DNA from: Oscillospiraceae bacterium
GTDB lineage: Bacteria > Bacillota > Clostridia > Oscillospirales > Oscillospiraceae
Direction: 5' to 3'
DNA: 64,000 bases
Assembly (NCBI GenBank): GCA_017415425.1
Contig: JAFQGT010000016.1
Span: forward strand, 95,911 to 159,910
Position numbers and translations under genes: made by a program. The notes under the pieces were generated by a model. The model was given only the letters and a program-made list of their open reading frames with translations. It was not told the origin of the DNA and did no database searches. This document shows, piece after piece, positions 8,968 through 17,313 of this stretch; position 1 is the first letter of the stretch, and every line of letters begins with the position of its first letter.

Positions 8968-9611
8968 AGCTTCTGCACGGCGCTCAAGGCGTCCATACCT
9001 CCCAATACCACCATCACATCCCCGGGACAGATCACATACTCTGCCGCAGGAGATACATTGATGCTGCGTTCCTGTTTCACTGCAATAATGTTGACACCCA
9101 GCTTTGCCCGAACATTGAGTTCTTTCAGAGATTTTCCCTGCCAGACAGCCGGGGCCGGCACTTCAATGATTCCATACTCCTGAGCCAGTTCGATATAATC
9201 CAGCACATTGGGGCTGACCAGACTTCTGGCAAGCCGGGTAGCCTGTTCCTGTTCCGGAATCACTACCTTGTCGGCGCCCAGTTTCATCAGCACCTGCCGG
9301 TGAGTCTCATCAAAAGCCTTGCAGACCACATAAGGAACACCCAGCTCCTTCAAATTCATCGTCGCCAGCACAGAATCGGCCAGACTGTCACCGATGGCTA
9401 CCACCGCACAGTCAAAATCCGCTACACCCAGCGCCTTCAACACATCCTTATCCCGGGCATCACCTACCACAGCCTGGGTCACTTCATTACTGATGTGCTG
9501 AACCAGCTCCTGCCGGTTATCCACCACCAGCACATCACAACCCAACTGATACAGCCGCCGGGCGATCTGGCTGCCAAATCGGCCAAGGCCGATGATCACA
9601 TACGATTTCAT
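8964..9611 (-). CDS. TrkA/KtrA-type potassium uptake regulatory subunit
   Basis: 215 residues. Cytoplasmic gating ring of a Ktr/Trk K+ channel; it binds nucleotide in an N-terminal RCK (TrkA-N) domain and ligand in a C-terminal TrkA-C domain. The nucleotide motif is VIIGLGRFGSQIA at about 5-17, followed by the acidic VVDN end of strand 2 and VVAIGD near 75; TrkA-C covers about 135-215. The start has AAGGAGGG upstream and is 12 bp from the membrane subunit, so both parts of the transporter are made together. Confidence 0.93.
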   Translation of the reverse strand: MKSYVIIGLGRFGSQIARRLYQLGCDVLVVDNRQELVQHISNEVTQAVVGDARDKDVLKALGVADFDCAVVAIGDSLADSVLATMNLKELGVPYVVCKAFDETHRQVLMKLGADKVVIPEQEQATRLARSLVSPNVLDYIELAQEYGIIEVPAPAVWQGKSLKELNVRAKLGVNIIAVKQERSINVSPAAEYVICPGDVMVVLGGMDALSAVQKL

Positions 9612-9623
9612 ATTGTACCCTCC

Positions 9624-11009
9624 TTATCCGATCAGCAAGTTGGTGTCGGCGTAGCGGAACCGATCCTGCGCTTGATTTCCCATCAGGAATCCAAGGCTGA
9701 TGGTCAGCACACCTACCCGTCCGAAATACATAAATAAGATAATCAAAAGCTGGGCAGGTACGCCCATCACCGGAGTCGCACCGGCGGTCAGCCCCACCGT
9801 TGCCAACGCCGAAACCGCCTCATAAAGACCGTCGGTGAAGCTCACCGGCACTGGGGATGTTGCGGTAATAAAGAATCCGCCGAAAAAGGCAAGTGTCACC
9901 ATAATGAAGAAGATCGTCATCGCGTTGATGGCTTTTGCCTCCGGAATGGTGCGACAGAATACGTGAACACTGCTTCTGCCCCGGGCCTTGGCTACCATAA
10001 ACAGTACCAGCACCACAAAAGTCACGGTCTTCATACCGCCAGCTGTAGAGCCGGAGGATCCGCCGATGAGCATTACCACCATTGAGATGGCTTTCCCGCT
10101 GTCGGACAGCCCTGCCTGATCCAACGAAGCGAATCCGGCAGTCCGCAGGGTCACAGTCTGAAACAGGGCATTGAGGATCTTTTGCCACACCGGCATAGGG
10201 CCGAGGGTTTGGGAATTATTCCACTCCAGCAGCAGGAACATTCCCGTTCCCAATACGATAACGGATGCTGTGGCGATCAGCACCAGCTTGGTATACACAC
10301 TGAATTTTCGGAAGGAACGAACTCTTGCCAGCTCCTCCCACACGAAAAAGCCCAGACCGCCCACGGTGATCAGCACCATCAGTGTGATCAGCACCACAGG
10401 ATCATTCTGAAAGGGGATCAGGCTCTGTCCCGGAGACAGCTTACCGAAAATATCAAAGCCTGCATTACAGAATCCAGACACCGCGTGGAACACGCCCCAG
10501 ACCAGGGACTGCCGGAAGCCATATTCCGGCCAAAACCGCAGTAGCAGCACCAGCGCACCGGCAAGCTGTACGGTCAGGCTGCCCAGAATCACCGTCTTCT
10601 GCAAATGCACCACGCCCTGCATATCGTTCAGGCTCATCGCCTGGGCCATAATCATCCGCTGGCGCAGACCCACCTTTTTCCGCAGCAAAAATACCACCAT
10701 TGCCGCCGCGGACATAAAGCCCAAACCGCCCACCTCGATCAGCAGCAAGATCACCGTCTGACCGAAGCCGCTCCATTGGGTCCAGGTATCAAACAGCACA
10801 AGACCCGTCACGCAGGTGGCGGAGGTGGCGGTAAACAGCGCAGGAAGAAATCCGCAGGATTCCCCACTACGGGATGCCGCAGGAAGAAGCAATAATCCAG
10901 TTCCAACCAGAATGATCGCTGCAAAGGTCAGTGCAATGATCTGGGTAGCGTCCAAATTCAGCTTGCGGCTCTTTTTCCACAGCTTCAGTGTCCATTTTCC
11001 TCCTGTCAC
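9624..11009 (-). CDS. TrkH/KtrB-type potassium channel subunit
   Basis: 461 residues and about ten membrane segments. The protein forms the K+-conducting pore. Four pore-loop motifs are recognisable: TATSATCVTGL near 81-91, NAGFDIFG near 187, TAGFASLDQ near 300 and ATVGLTAG near 407; the glycines form the selectivity filter. The GTG start at 11009 is chosen over an ATG at 11042. It has GGGAGA five bases upstream, and the ATG would lie upstream of the transcription start predicted from the promoter at 11045-11074. This is the first gene of the eight-gene operon that ends with rnc. Confidence 0.92.
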   Translation of the reverse strand: MTGGKWTLKLWKKSRKLNLDATQIIALTFAAIILVGTGLLLLPAASRSGESCGFLPALFTATSATCVTGLVLFDTWTQWSGFGQTVILLLIEVGGLGFMSAAAMVVFLLRKKVGLRQRMIMAQAMSLNDMQGVVHLQKTVILGSLTVQLAGALVLLLRFWPEYGFRQSLVWGVFHAVSGFCNAGFDIFGKLSPGQSLIPFQNDPVVLITLMVLITVGGLGFFVWEELARVRSFRKFSVYTKLVLIATASVIVLGTGMFLLLEWNNSQTLGPMPVWQKILNALFQTVTLRTAGFASLDQAGLSDSGKAISMVVMLIGGSSGSTAGGMKTVTFVVLVLFMVAKARGRSSVHVFCRTIPEAKAINAMTIFFIMVTLAFFGGFFITATSPVPVSFTDGLYEAVSALATVGLTAGATPVMGVPAQLLIILFMYFGRVGVLTISLGFLMGNQAQDRFRYADTNLLIG

Positions 11010-11044
11010 GGTGTTCTCCCCTTTCTGTATACTTTCACACATAT

Positions 11045-11074
11045 ATTATATAACAGGTATATAGTGCTTTGCAA
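11045..11074 (-). promoter_or_regulatory. promoter of the trkH-to-rnc operon
   Basis: Minus-strand TTGCAA (11069-11074) and TATAAT (11045-11050) with an 18-bp spacer. No other clear promoter or terminator lies between here and 1,651, so this probably drives all eight genes. Confidence 0.7.
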
Positions 11075-11110
11075 GCAGGGTTTTTATGAATACCCATTTT
11101 CTGTATGTAA

Positions 11111-11138
11111 AAAGAGCGGTTCTGCAGAACCGCTCTTT
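11111..11138 (-). terminator. terminator of the chromate transporter pair
   Basis: AAAGAGCGGTTC and its exact complement flank TGCA; A and T runs on both sides make it usable from either direction. It lies directly after the stop codon at 11141. Confidence 0.85.
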
Positions 11139-11140
11139 TC

Positions 11141-11716
11141 TTACGACCAGATTCCCAAATAACCGGCAATGATACCCGCCAACGCGGACAGGCACACGAT
11201 CACAATGGGATGCACCTTTTTCAGCGCCAGCACCAGCATCACCGCGAACAGGCCCAACGACACATAAAACGCCGCTCCGGAAAGCACGCCTAAGCTCAAT
11301 CCCGCAGGAAAGAACACCGTCATCGCCACATTCAGCACCGCCCCGGCGATCATACCCACCACCGCAGGCTTCAGACCGGTCATACAGCCTTTGACCACTG
11401 AGGAATCCCGGAACTTTTCATAGCACTTTGCAACGATCAAAATAATGATAAAGCTGGGCAGCACCACACCCATCGTACTGCAGAACGCCCCAAACAGGCC
11501 GCCCATTTCCGTGCCCACATAAGTAGCCATATTCACCGCAAAGGGGCCGGGGGTAGACTCGCTGACCGCCACAAAATCCACGATGGCCTGCTCAGAGATT
11601 TTATCTCCCCACCGGGCAGCCACCTCCGACTGGATCATCGGCAGCATCGCGTAACCGCCGCCAAAGGTGAAGGCGCCGATCATAAAAAAGGTGCAAAACA
11701 GTTCCAGATAGATCAC
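11141..11716 (-). CDS. chromate transporter family protein (second half-size subunit)
   Basis: 191 residues, about six membrane segments. CHR-family proteins occur either as one double-length chain or, as here, as two half-size genes side by side. The family motif FTFGGGYAMLP is near 18-28 and a conserved ESTPGPFAVNMATYVG block is near 61-76. The first known members export chromate, but most genomic members have no tested substrate. The GTG start at 11716 follows AGGAGG by 8 bases and overlaps the stop of the upstream half by 4 bp (GTGA), so the two halves are made together, probably as a heterodimer. Confidence 0.87.
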   Translation of the reverse strand: MIYLELFCTFFMIGAFTFGGGYAMLPMIQSEVAARWGDKISEQAIVDFVAVSESTPGPFAVNMATYVGTEMGGLFGAFCSTMGVVLPSFIIILIVAKCYEKFRDSSVVKGCMTGLKPAVVGMIAGAVLNVAMTVFFPAGLSLGVLSGAAFYVSLGLFAVMLVLALKKVHPIVIVCLSALAGIIAGYLGIWS

Positions 11717-12267
11717 GCCTGTGTCCTCCTTGCCATATATTTCGCTGTGATCAGACCGAACACGGCGCAGCCGATCAGCACCGGGAACACACTCACATCC
11801 AAAATGGCTGTCAGCAGGAACGCTCCTGCCATAATGATATAGGAAACCCAATTTTTGGGGTTTTTCTTAAACATATTCCACAGCGCCTTGCAAAGCAGCG
11901 CCAGTACACCAGCACGAATGCCGTAGAAGGCATACCGGACAGCTTTCAACGATTGGAACTGCCGCAGCACAAAGGAGATGGCATATATCAGGATAAAAGA
12001 AGGCAGCACCACACCTAACGTAGCGCACACAGAACCCCATACACCGCAGGTGCGGTATCCCACAAAGGTCGCCGCATTGATAGCGATGGGGCCGGGAGTG
12101 GACTCGGCGATGGCCACGATCTCCAGAATATCCTCGTCACTGATCCAGTGGTGGGTCTCCACCGTTTCCTTTTGGATCAGCGGGATCATAGCGTAGCCGC
12201 CACCGAAGGTAAACGCGCCGATCTTAAAGAACGTGATAAATACCTTCCATAGTTCACGAAATTTCAT
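11713..12267 (-). CDS. chromate transporter family protein (first half-size subunit)
   Basis: 184 residues, paralogous to the next gene. The same FTFGGGYAMIPL motif lies near 19-30 and AESTPGPIAINAATFVG near 65-81. Start at 12267 is set by AAGGAGA nine bases upstream; the reading frame is open for a few more codons but without a better start. The region up to 12,406 holds divergent promoters for this pair and for tcdA. Confidence 0.87.
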   Translation of the reverse strand: MKFRELWKVFITFFKIGAFTFGGGYAMIPLIQKETVETHHWISDEDILEIVAIAESTPGPIAINAATFVGYRTCGVWGSVCATLGVVLPSFILIYAISFVLRQFQSLKAVRYAFYGIRAGVLALLCKALWNMFKKNPKNWVSYIIMAGAFLLTAILDVSVFPVLIGCAVFGLITAKYMARRTQA

Positions 12268-12302
12268 ATGTCCGTATCTCCTTTCCAAAACGATATATAC
12301 TT

Positions 12303-12331
12303 AAGATACTCCAATGCAGTGATTTTTGCAA
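12303..12331 (-). promoter_or_regulatory. promoter of the chromate transporter pair
   Basis: Minus-strand TTGCAA (12326-12331), 17-bp spacer, TATCTT (12303-12308), about 36 bp before the start at 12267. The -10 box is imperfect. Confidence 0.5.
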
Positions 12332-12349
12332 CTGTTTTGGCTGTATCAT

Positions 12350-12378
12350 TTGACTCCAAGCCAAAATCGTGATACCAT
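12350..12378 (+). promoter_or_regulatory. promoter of tcdA
   Basis: TTGACT (12350-12355), 17-bp spacer, TACCAT (12373-12378), 28 bp before the start codon. Confidence 0.55.
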
Positions 12379-12406
12379 AAATCCAGAAAAATGAAGGAGG
12401 GGTCTT

Positions 12407-13132
12407 ATGAATCCCTATTCCCGCACCCAATTTGTGCTGGGGGAAGCCGCTATGCAGAAGTTATGGGATGCCCGTGTGGCCGTATTTGGTCTGGGGGGCG
12501 TGGGTGGTTATGTGGTGGAAGCGCTGGCTCGCAGCGGCATTGGCACGCTGGATCTGATCGACCACGACACCATCAGTCCCACCAACATCAATCGACAGAT
12601 CCTGGCCACTCAGCAGACCATCGGCCGGGACAAGGCAACCGTTGCCGCTGAGAGAGTGGCAGCCATCAATCCCGATATCCGGGTCAACGCCTGGAAGACC
12701 TTCTACCTGCCGGAGACCGCAGATAGCTTTGATTTCACCCAATACGACTATGTGGTGGATGCCATTGACACCGTCACCGGCAAGCTGACTCTGGTGGAGG
12801 CTGCCAAAGCCGCGGGAACCCCCATTATCAGCTCTATGGGCACTGGCAACAAACTGGACGCTACCGCCTTCCAGGTAGCGGACATCTCCGAAACCTCCGT
12901 GTGTCCCCTGGCCCGGATTATCCGCAAGGAGTGCCGCAAGCGGGGCATTGACCGGCTGAAGGTGGTCTACTCCACCGAAGACCCCATTGACACTACCCTG
13001 CCTCCCGACGATCCTGCCTGGGCAGAGTTGCCTGAGGGGCGCAACGCCTTGCCCGGCTCTGTGTGCTTTGTACCGGCTGTGGCCGGTATGATCATCGCAG
13101 GTGAAGTGATCAAGGATATTGTAAAAGAATAA
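12407..13132 (+). CDS. tcdA: tRNA threonylcarbamoyladenosine dehydratase (TcdA, ThiF-like)
   Basis: 241 residues. E1-like enzyme that uses ATP to cyclise the t6A base at tRNA position 37 into ct6A. The nucleotide-binding motif FGLGGVGGYV is at about 27-36, then DHDTISPTNINRQ near 53-65, which is typical of the ThiF/MoeB fold and carries the catalytic arginine. The CPLAR segment near 166 and the length match TcdA rather than MoeB, which has a zinc site not seen here. AAGGAGGGG lies before the ATG. It is a single-gene unit with its own promoter and terminator. Confidence 0.92.
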   Translation: MNPYSRTQFVLGEAAMQKLWDARVAVFGLGGVGGYVVEALARSGIGTLDLIDHDTISPTNINRQILATQQTIGRDKATVAAERVAAINPDIRVNAWKTFYLPETADSFDFTQYDYVVDAIDTVTGKLTLVEAAKAAGTPIISSMGTGNKLDATAFQVADISETSVCPLARIIRKECRKRGIDRLKVVYSTEDPIDTTLPPDDPAWAELPEGRNALPGSVCFVPAVAGMIIAGEVIKDIVKE

Positions 13133-13134
13133 GC

Positions 13135-13160
13135 AAGACCCTCCATCCGGAGGGTCTTTT
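13135..13160 (+). terminator. terminator of tcdA
   Basis: AAGACCCTCC and its complement with loop ATCC, followed by TTTTCC, two bases after the stop codon. Confidence 0.85.
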
Positions 13161-13166
13161 CCTGTC

Positions 13167-13195
13167 TTGCCACAGGAAAACAACTGTGTTATACT
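13167..13195 (+). promoter_or_regulatory. promoter of the DUF5058/peptidase operon
   Basis: TTGCCA (13167-13172), 17-bp spacer, TATACT (13190-13195), 30 bp before the GTG start at 13226. Confidence 0.75.
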
Positions 13196-13225
13196 GTTTT
13201 TTGACAATATTTGGGAGGTGTTTCC

Positions 13226-14056
13226 GTGGAATTTTATGTAAACCACCCTGTTCTGTTCATTCTGGCAGGGTTGCTGGTAGCTGTGGTATTGGCTCAGTCT
13301 GTCTTCTTTCTGCTGAAAGCCGTACGCCGCAGCAAGGAGCTGGGTATGGATCAGACCAAGATCAAAAAAACCATCAAAACCGCTGCTATCTTTACCATCG
13401 CTCCGGCGGTAGCCATCGTCATCAGTGTAATGACTTTGAGCAAAAAACTGGGACTTCCCCTACCCTGGCTGCGGCTGAGCGTTGTAGGCTCTATGAGCTA
13501 TGAAACCATCGCTGCCAATAACGCCTTGAGCGTGATGGGTCAGAGTCTGGGTTCCGATGTGCCAATCACCGCCCAGCAATATGTCAATGTGCTGCTGGTG
13601 ATGACCATCAGCATTATGGCAGGCATTTGGCTCGTCCCCGCCATCGGCAGAAAACTGCAAACCGGTATGCAGAATATGGGTAAACGGGATGCCAAATGGG
13701 CAGACCTGTTCAGCAATTCCCTGTTTATCGGTATGATTTCCGCATTTTTGGGCTATGTTTTCTGTGATGTTTCCCGCCTGTGGACCGCTGACGAAAACGG
13801 TCAGGTGATTGTGAACGTCAGCCAGTTTCTGGAGGACGGCTCTAAGGTTACCGTACCTGTTGCCTATACATCCACCTCCGGTCTGGTGCCGGTATGCACG
13901 ATGGTAGTCTCTGCGGTAGCGATGCTACTGTGCGGTCTGCTGATGCGCAAGCCGAAGCTGAAATGGCTCAGCGAATACGCCCTGCCTATCAGTCTAATCA
14001 TCGGAATGGCCGCGGCCATCCCTTTGACCGCGCTTCTGGGAATGGAGGTATCGTAA
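13226..14056 (+). CDS. DUF5058-family multi-spanning membrane protein
   Basis: 276 residues with about seven to eight hydrophobic segments (first at about 8-30). The sequence resembles the DUF5058 family, membrane proteins of unknown function found beside a second small membrane protein and a peptidase in clostridia. The GTG start at 13226 is used because GGGAGG lies seven bases upstream; a TTG at 13211 would sit inside that site. The next gene begins 1 bp after the stop. The operon ends with an M20 peptidase, so an uptake role for a peptide or amidated amino acid is a reasonable inference but is not shown by the sequence. Confidence 0.8.
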   Translation: MEFYVNHPVLFILAGLLVAVVLAQSVFFLLKAVRRSKELGMDQTKIKKTIKTAAIFTIAPAVAIVISVMTLSKKLGLPLPWLRLSVVGSMSYETIAANNALSVMGQSLGSDVPITAQQYVNVLLVMTISIMAGIWLVPAIGRKLQTGMQNMGKRDAKWADLFSNSLFIGMISAFLGYVFCDVSRLWTADENGQVIVNVSQFLEDGSKVTVPVAYTSTSGLVPVCTMVVSAVAMLLCGLLMRKPKLKWLSEYALPISLIIGMAAAIPLTALLGMEVS

Positions 14057-14057
14057 T

Positions 14058-14723
14058 ATGAAAAAGCCTATGACCTATTTAGATTCTGTCCACCGGGACG
14101 GTACCATCTGGAACTTAAGTGTGATGGTTTTGCTGTTTTTGTTCCCAGTTGCTGTAGCAATGCTCTTTGGGGTTACTCCCGATTGGAACGCGCTTTTGCT
14201 GGGTCTGATTGCCACCGCTCCGATGTACTGGACAGTGGGTGTGATCGAAACCGTTACCTATGTGCCGATGCTGGGCGCAGGCGGTTCTTATTTAAGCTTC
14301 GTCACCGGTAACCTGACCAATCTGAAGATGCCCTGAGCCATCAACGCTCTGGAGCAGAACGAAGTCAGTGCCAACAGCGAGGAGGGCGAAGTGATCTCCA
14401 CCATTGCCATTGCCACCTCCAGCATCGTCACCACCTTGATCATTGTGGCAGGCGTGCTTATGATCGTTCCTCTGACACCTCTGCTGGGCGCACCGGTGCT
14501 GCAGCCTGCCTTCCAGCAGATCCTGCCGGCGCTGTTTGGCGGTTTGGGTGTGGCCTTCGTATCTAAAAACTGGAAGATCGCCGTAGCCCCTGTGATCCTG
14601 ATGCTGGTTCTGTTTATCTTTGTTCCTGCCCTCAACTCCGGCACGGTGGGTCTTATGGTGCCTGTCAGCGCCCTGTTTACCATCGTGGTCGCTCGGATCC
14701 TGTACAGGAAGGGAGTACTGTAA
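14058..14723 (+). CDS. conserved membrane protein with an in-frame TGA at codon 93
   Basis: The frame encodes a 92-residue N-terminal part ending ...NLTNLKMP, then TGA (14334-14336), then continues in the same frame as AINALEQNEVS... to a TAA at 14721-14723. Without the TGA it would be a 221-residue protein with about six membrane segments. Hydrophobic pattern and codon use are the same on both sides, and the second part lacks a ribosome site close to its first ATG (14391). From memory of this family the position after LK[IVM]P is usually Cys, and TGC to TGA is one change. So this is either a fresh nonsense mutation (pseudogene), a base error, or a UGA that is read through. It lies between the DUF5058 gene and the peptidase gene. 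Confidence 0.7.
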
Positions 14724-14724
14724 T

Positions 14725-16158
14725 ATGATCGGCTGGATTCTTCTGGGTATCCTCCTCTTGTTTTTGGCAGTTTTGGTGATTCGCGCATTGCGGTTCACTC
14801 CCAAACCCCAGCGGCAGACCGAAGACAGTCAGATTGTTTTTGATCAAGATGCCGCTGTGGCCGCTCTGCAGAAACTGGTGCAGTGTAAAACCATTTCCTA
14901 CAATGACCACACCCAAGAGGACGATGCGGAATTCCAAAAGCTCACCCGCCTGCTGCCGGAACTGTATCCCGATGTATTTCGTGTTTGCTCTTTTCTGCAG
15001 CTGCCCGACCGGGGTCTGCTGCTGCGCTGGAAAGGTAAATCTTCAGAAAAACCCTCTGTGATGATGTCCCACTACGATGTAGTGCCTGTCCAGGAGGAGA
15101 TGTGGGAAAAGCCCCCCTTTGCGGGTATTATCGAAGACGGTTTCCTGTGGGGTCGGGGCACGCTGGACACCAAGGTAACCTTAAACGCCGCACTGTTTAG
15201 CGCCAACCAGCTGATCGCCGAAGGATTTGTCCCGGAAAACGATGTGTATTTTGCTTTCTCCGGCGGTGAAGAGGTCAACGGCAAGGGCGCCGTCCACATT
15301 GTCAATTACTTCAAAAAGCAGGGCATCGCCCCTGAACTGGTACTGGATGAAGGCGGCGCTGTGGTGGAGAATGTATTCCCCGGTGTTAGCGTTCCCGGCG
15401 GTATGATCGGCATTGCAGAAAAGGGTATGATGAATGTGCTCTACACCGTCCGCTCCGGCGGCGGCCACGCCTCTGCACCTCCCCCGAAGACCCCTATTAC
15501 CACGCTTGCCTCCGTTTGCCGCAAGGTGATTGACCACCCCTTCAAAATGGATTTGAATTTCCCGGTGCGGCAGATGTATGATACACTGGGTCGGCATTCC
15601 ACCTTCCTCTACAGGCTGATCTTTGCAAACCTGTGGTGCTTCAAACCGGTTCTGGATTTGATCTGCAGAATGAACGGCAAGGAAATGAATGCCCTGGTCC
15701 GTACCACCACCGCCTTTACCCAGGCTGAAGGAAGCAGCGCGCGGAATGTAATTCCCGCCCAGGCACATCTTGTTTCCAATATGCGCTTGAGTCCCGCCAC
15801 CACGGTGGAAGGCGCGGAGGCTTTTCTAAAGAAAGTGGTAAACGATCCTCAGGTGGAACTGACTGTGCTGGAAAGCTGCCCGCCCAGTCCCATCTCCGAA
15901 ACCGATTGCGACAGCTACTATAAAGTAGCAGACGCAGTGGCAGCAACTTGGAAAGGCTGCATTGTGACCCCCTATATAATGGTACAATGCTCCGATTCCC
16001 GCCACTACCGGGACATTTCCCGGCACGTGTACCGATTCTCCGCTATGGATTTGACCGCCGAGGAGCGCAAGACCATCCACGGTAACAACGAACGCATCCG
16101 GCTGGAGGTAATCGCAAAATCTGTAGAATTTTATCTTCGTATCCTGGGCAAATGTTAA
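14725..16158 (+). CDS. M20-family metallopeptidase, membrane-anchored
   Basis: 477 residues. M20 peptidases use two zinc ions to split dipeptides or acyl-amino acids. An N-terminal membrane segment covers about 3-22. Metal ligands seen: SHYDVVPV near 114-121 (His, then Asp two residues on), GRGTLDTK near 143-150 and FSGGEEVNG near 175-183 (the Glu pair). A dimerisation insert follows, then a C-terminal QCSDSRHY block with the last His ligand. The ATG at 14725 has GGAAGGGAG upstream and lies directly after the preceding stop. It closes the DUF5058 operon. Confidence 0.9.
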   Translation: MIGWILLGILLLFLAVLVIRALRFTPKPQRQTEDSQIVFDQDAAVAALQKLVQCKTISYNDHTQEDDAEFQKLTRLLPELYPDVFRVCSFLQLPDRGLLLRWKGKSSEKPSVMMSHYDVVPVQEEMWEKPPFAGIIEDGFLWGRGTLDTKVTLNAALFSANQLIAEGFVPENDVYFAFSGGEEVNGKGAVHIVNYFKKQGIAPELVLDEGGAVVENVFPGVSVPGGMIGIAEKGMMNVLYTVRSGGGHASAPPPKTPITTLASVCRKVIDHPFKMDLNFPVRQMYDTLGRHSTFLYRLIFANLWCFKPVLDLICRMNGKEMNALVRTTTAFTQAEGSSARNVIPAQAHLVSNMRLSPATTVEGAEAFLKKVVNDPQVELTVLESCPPSPISETDCDSYYKVADAVAATWKGCIVTPYIMVQCSDSRHYRDISRHVYRFSAMDLTAEERKTIHGNNERIRLEVIAKSVEFYLRILGKC

Positions 16159-16161
16159 TAC

Positions 16162-16198
16162 AAAACGGGAGTGTTCTTTCGAACACTCCCGTTTTTTT
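16162..16198. terminator. bidirectional terminator between convergent genes
   Basis: A near-perfect stem CGGGAGTGTTC/GAACACTCCCG is flanked by AAAA and TTTTTTT. It serves the M20 peptidase gene on the plus strand and the DHHW gene on the minus strand, whose stop codon it overlaps. Confidence 0.92.
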
Positions 16199-17300
16199 AC
16201 TTCATAGCGCCGCTGCTGTTAAGGATCAGGGTACTGTACATAAACAACACATCCTGGTTGGTAAACTGGATATACTGACTCAGCAGCGCGGAGCTGATAT
16301 ACCGCAGATCCACCACGGTCACCTTCTTGTAGTTTTCCACCAGCAGCGGAGTCATAGAGCTGCCGAAGGAATCCCGGAACACGATCAGTTCCTTATCGCT
16401 GGTAGCCTTGGGGTTCTCGATGGTCAGAAGCGCCTGAGCACCGGACAGGAACACATCATAAGGATCGCTGCCAAACAGCTTCTGCATATCATAGATCCGC
16501 TGATACCGCTTAGTCTCGTGATTGTACACCTTGCAGGCATCCAGCACCCGGCTCTTCATAATATACAGTTCTTCTGCGTCCATCGGCAGAGCAGCCTGAC
16601 CGTAATACACACCGTAGAAGGGTTTATCCATCAGCGTAGGGGTATAGTTTTCTGCCTTGGGGGGTGTCACGCCCATAGCCTCACACAAAACGGCGGCGGC
16701 ATCCAGGATTTTCTCCTGTCTCCAATGGGTATCGGTGTAATAGTAGTCGGTAACATCCAGAGCGCCTGTCAGATCGATGGGCGTTGCCCAGGACATACCC
16801 TCTTCCATCTTGGTGAACAGAGCCTCGTAATCCATTGCAGGATACCCGTTCTGTTCTGCCAAATAGTATCCCTTGTCAGGAACTACAGCCATATAGAGAG
16901 ATACATTGGTGCCCTCCAGATTCTGCTGGTAGATGTTGTTGAAGATCTTCAGAGCATAGTTGATGGAGGTTTCATTGAGTTTGGCGTCCAGCTTGGCGGC
17001 GTAGCCATCCACAATGTAGATGCCGTTGTTATCCTTCTGCTGCATAACGCCATAGGTATACAGGGATTTTAAGGTGCGGAAGGCATCCCGCAAGGGGAAC
17101 TGATCCAGGGTAAAGTCCTCAAATTCTCCCATAAAGCTGCCGCCGAGAATGCTCTCTAAGGTAATATCCGGCATCTGATCCAAGGGCCGGCGCTCCGACG
17201 CAGAAACATCCTGCCGAGGGCCAAACCACATAAATCCTGTGAGAACTACCCACAGCACTACCAAAATACCTGCGCCGATGGCGCGAATTTTTTTATTCAT
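16197..17300 (-). CDS. DHHW-family protein, partner of MBOAT acyltransferase
   Basis: 367 residues. An N-terminal signal anchor at about 5-25 places the rest outside the membrane. The family name motif appears as YTDTHWR near 178-184 and a nucleophile-like FRDSFGSS near 305-312; this is the AlgX/AlgJ-like SGNH pattern. Such proteins act together with a membrane O-acyltransferase to acetylate secreted polysaccharide or wall glycans. It lies 13 bp behind the MBOAT gene, with AAGGAGG before the ATG at 17300. The glycan acted on is unknown. Confidence 0.87.
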   Translation of the reverse strand: MNKKIRAIGAGILVVLWVVLTGFMWFGPRQDVSASERRPLDQMPDITLESILGGSFMGEFEDFTLDQFPLRDAFRTLKSLYTYGVMQQKDNNGIYIVDGYAAKLDAKLNETSINYALKIFNNIYQQNLEGTNVSLYMAVVPDKGYYLAEQNGYPAMDYEALFTKMEEGMSWATPIDLTGALDVTDYYYTDTHWRQEKILDAAAVLCEAMGVTPPKAENYTPTLMDKPFYGVYYGQAALPMDAEELYIMKSRVLDACKVYNHETKRYQRIYDMQKLFGSDPYDVFLSGAQALLTIENPKATSDKELIVFRDSFGSSMTPLLVENYKKVTVVDLRYISSALLSQYIQFTNQDVLFMYSTLILNSSGAMK

Positions 17301-17313
17301 ACCGTAACCCTCC

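Noticed and set aside
14334-14355. Claim that the in-frame TGA is a proven selenocysteine codon
   Set aside because: The only nearby hairpin has three pairs and stands closer to the TGA than usual for a bacterial SECIS, and no Sec genes are in the window. Kept only as one of three options.
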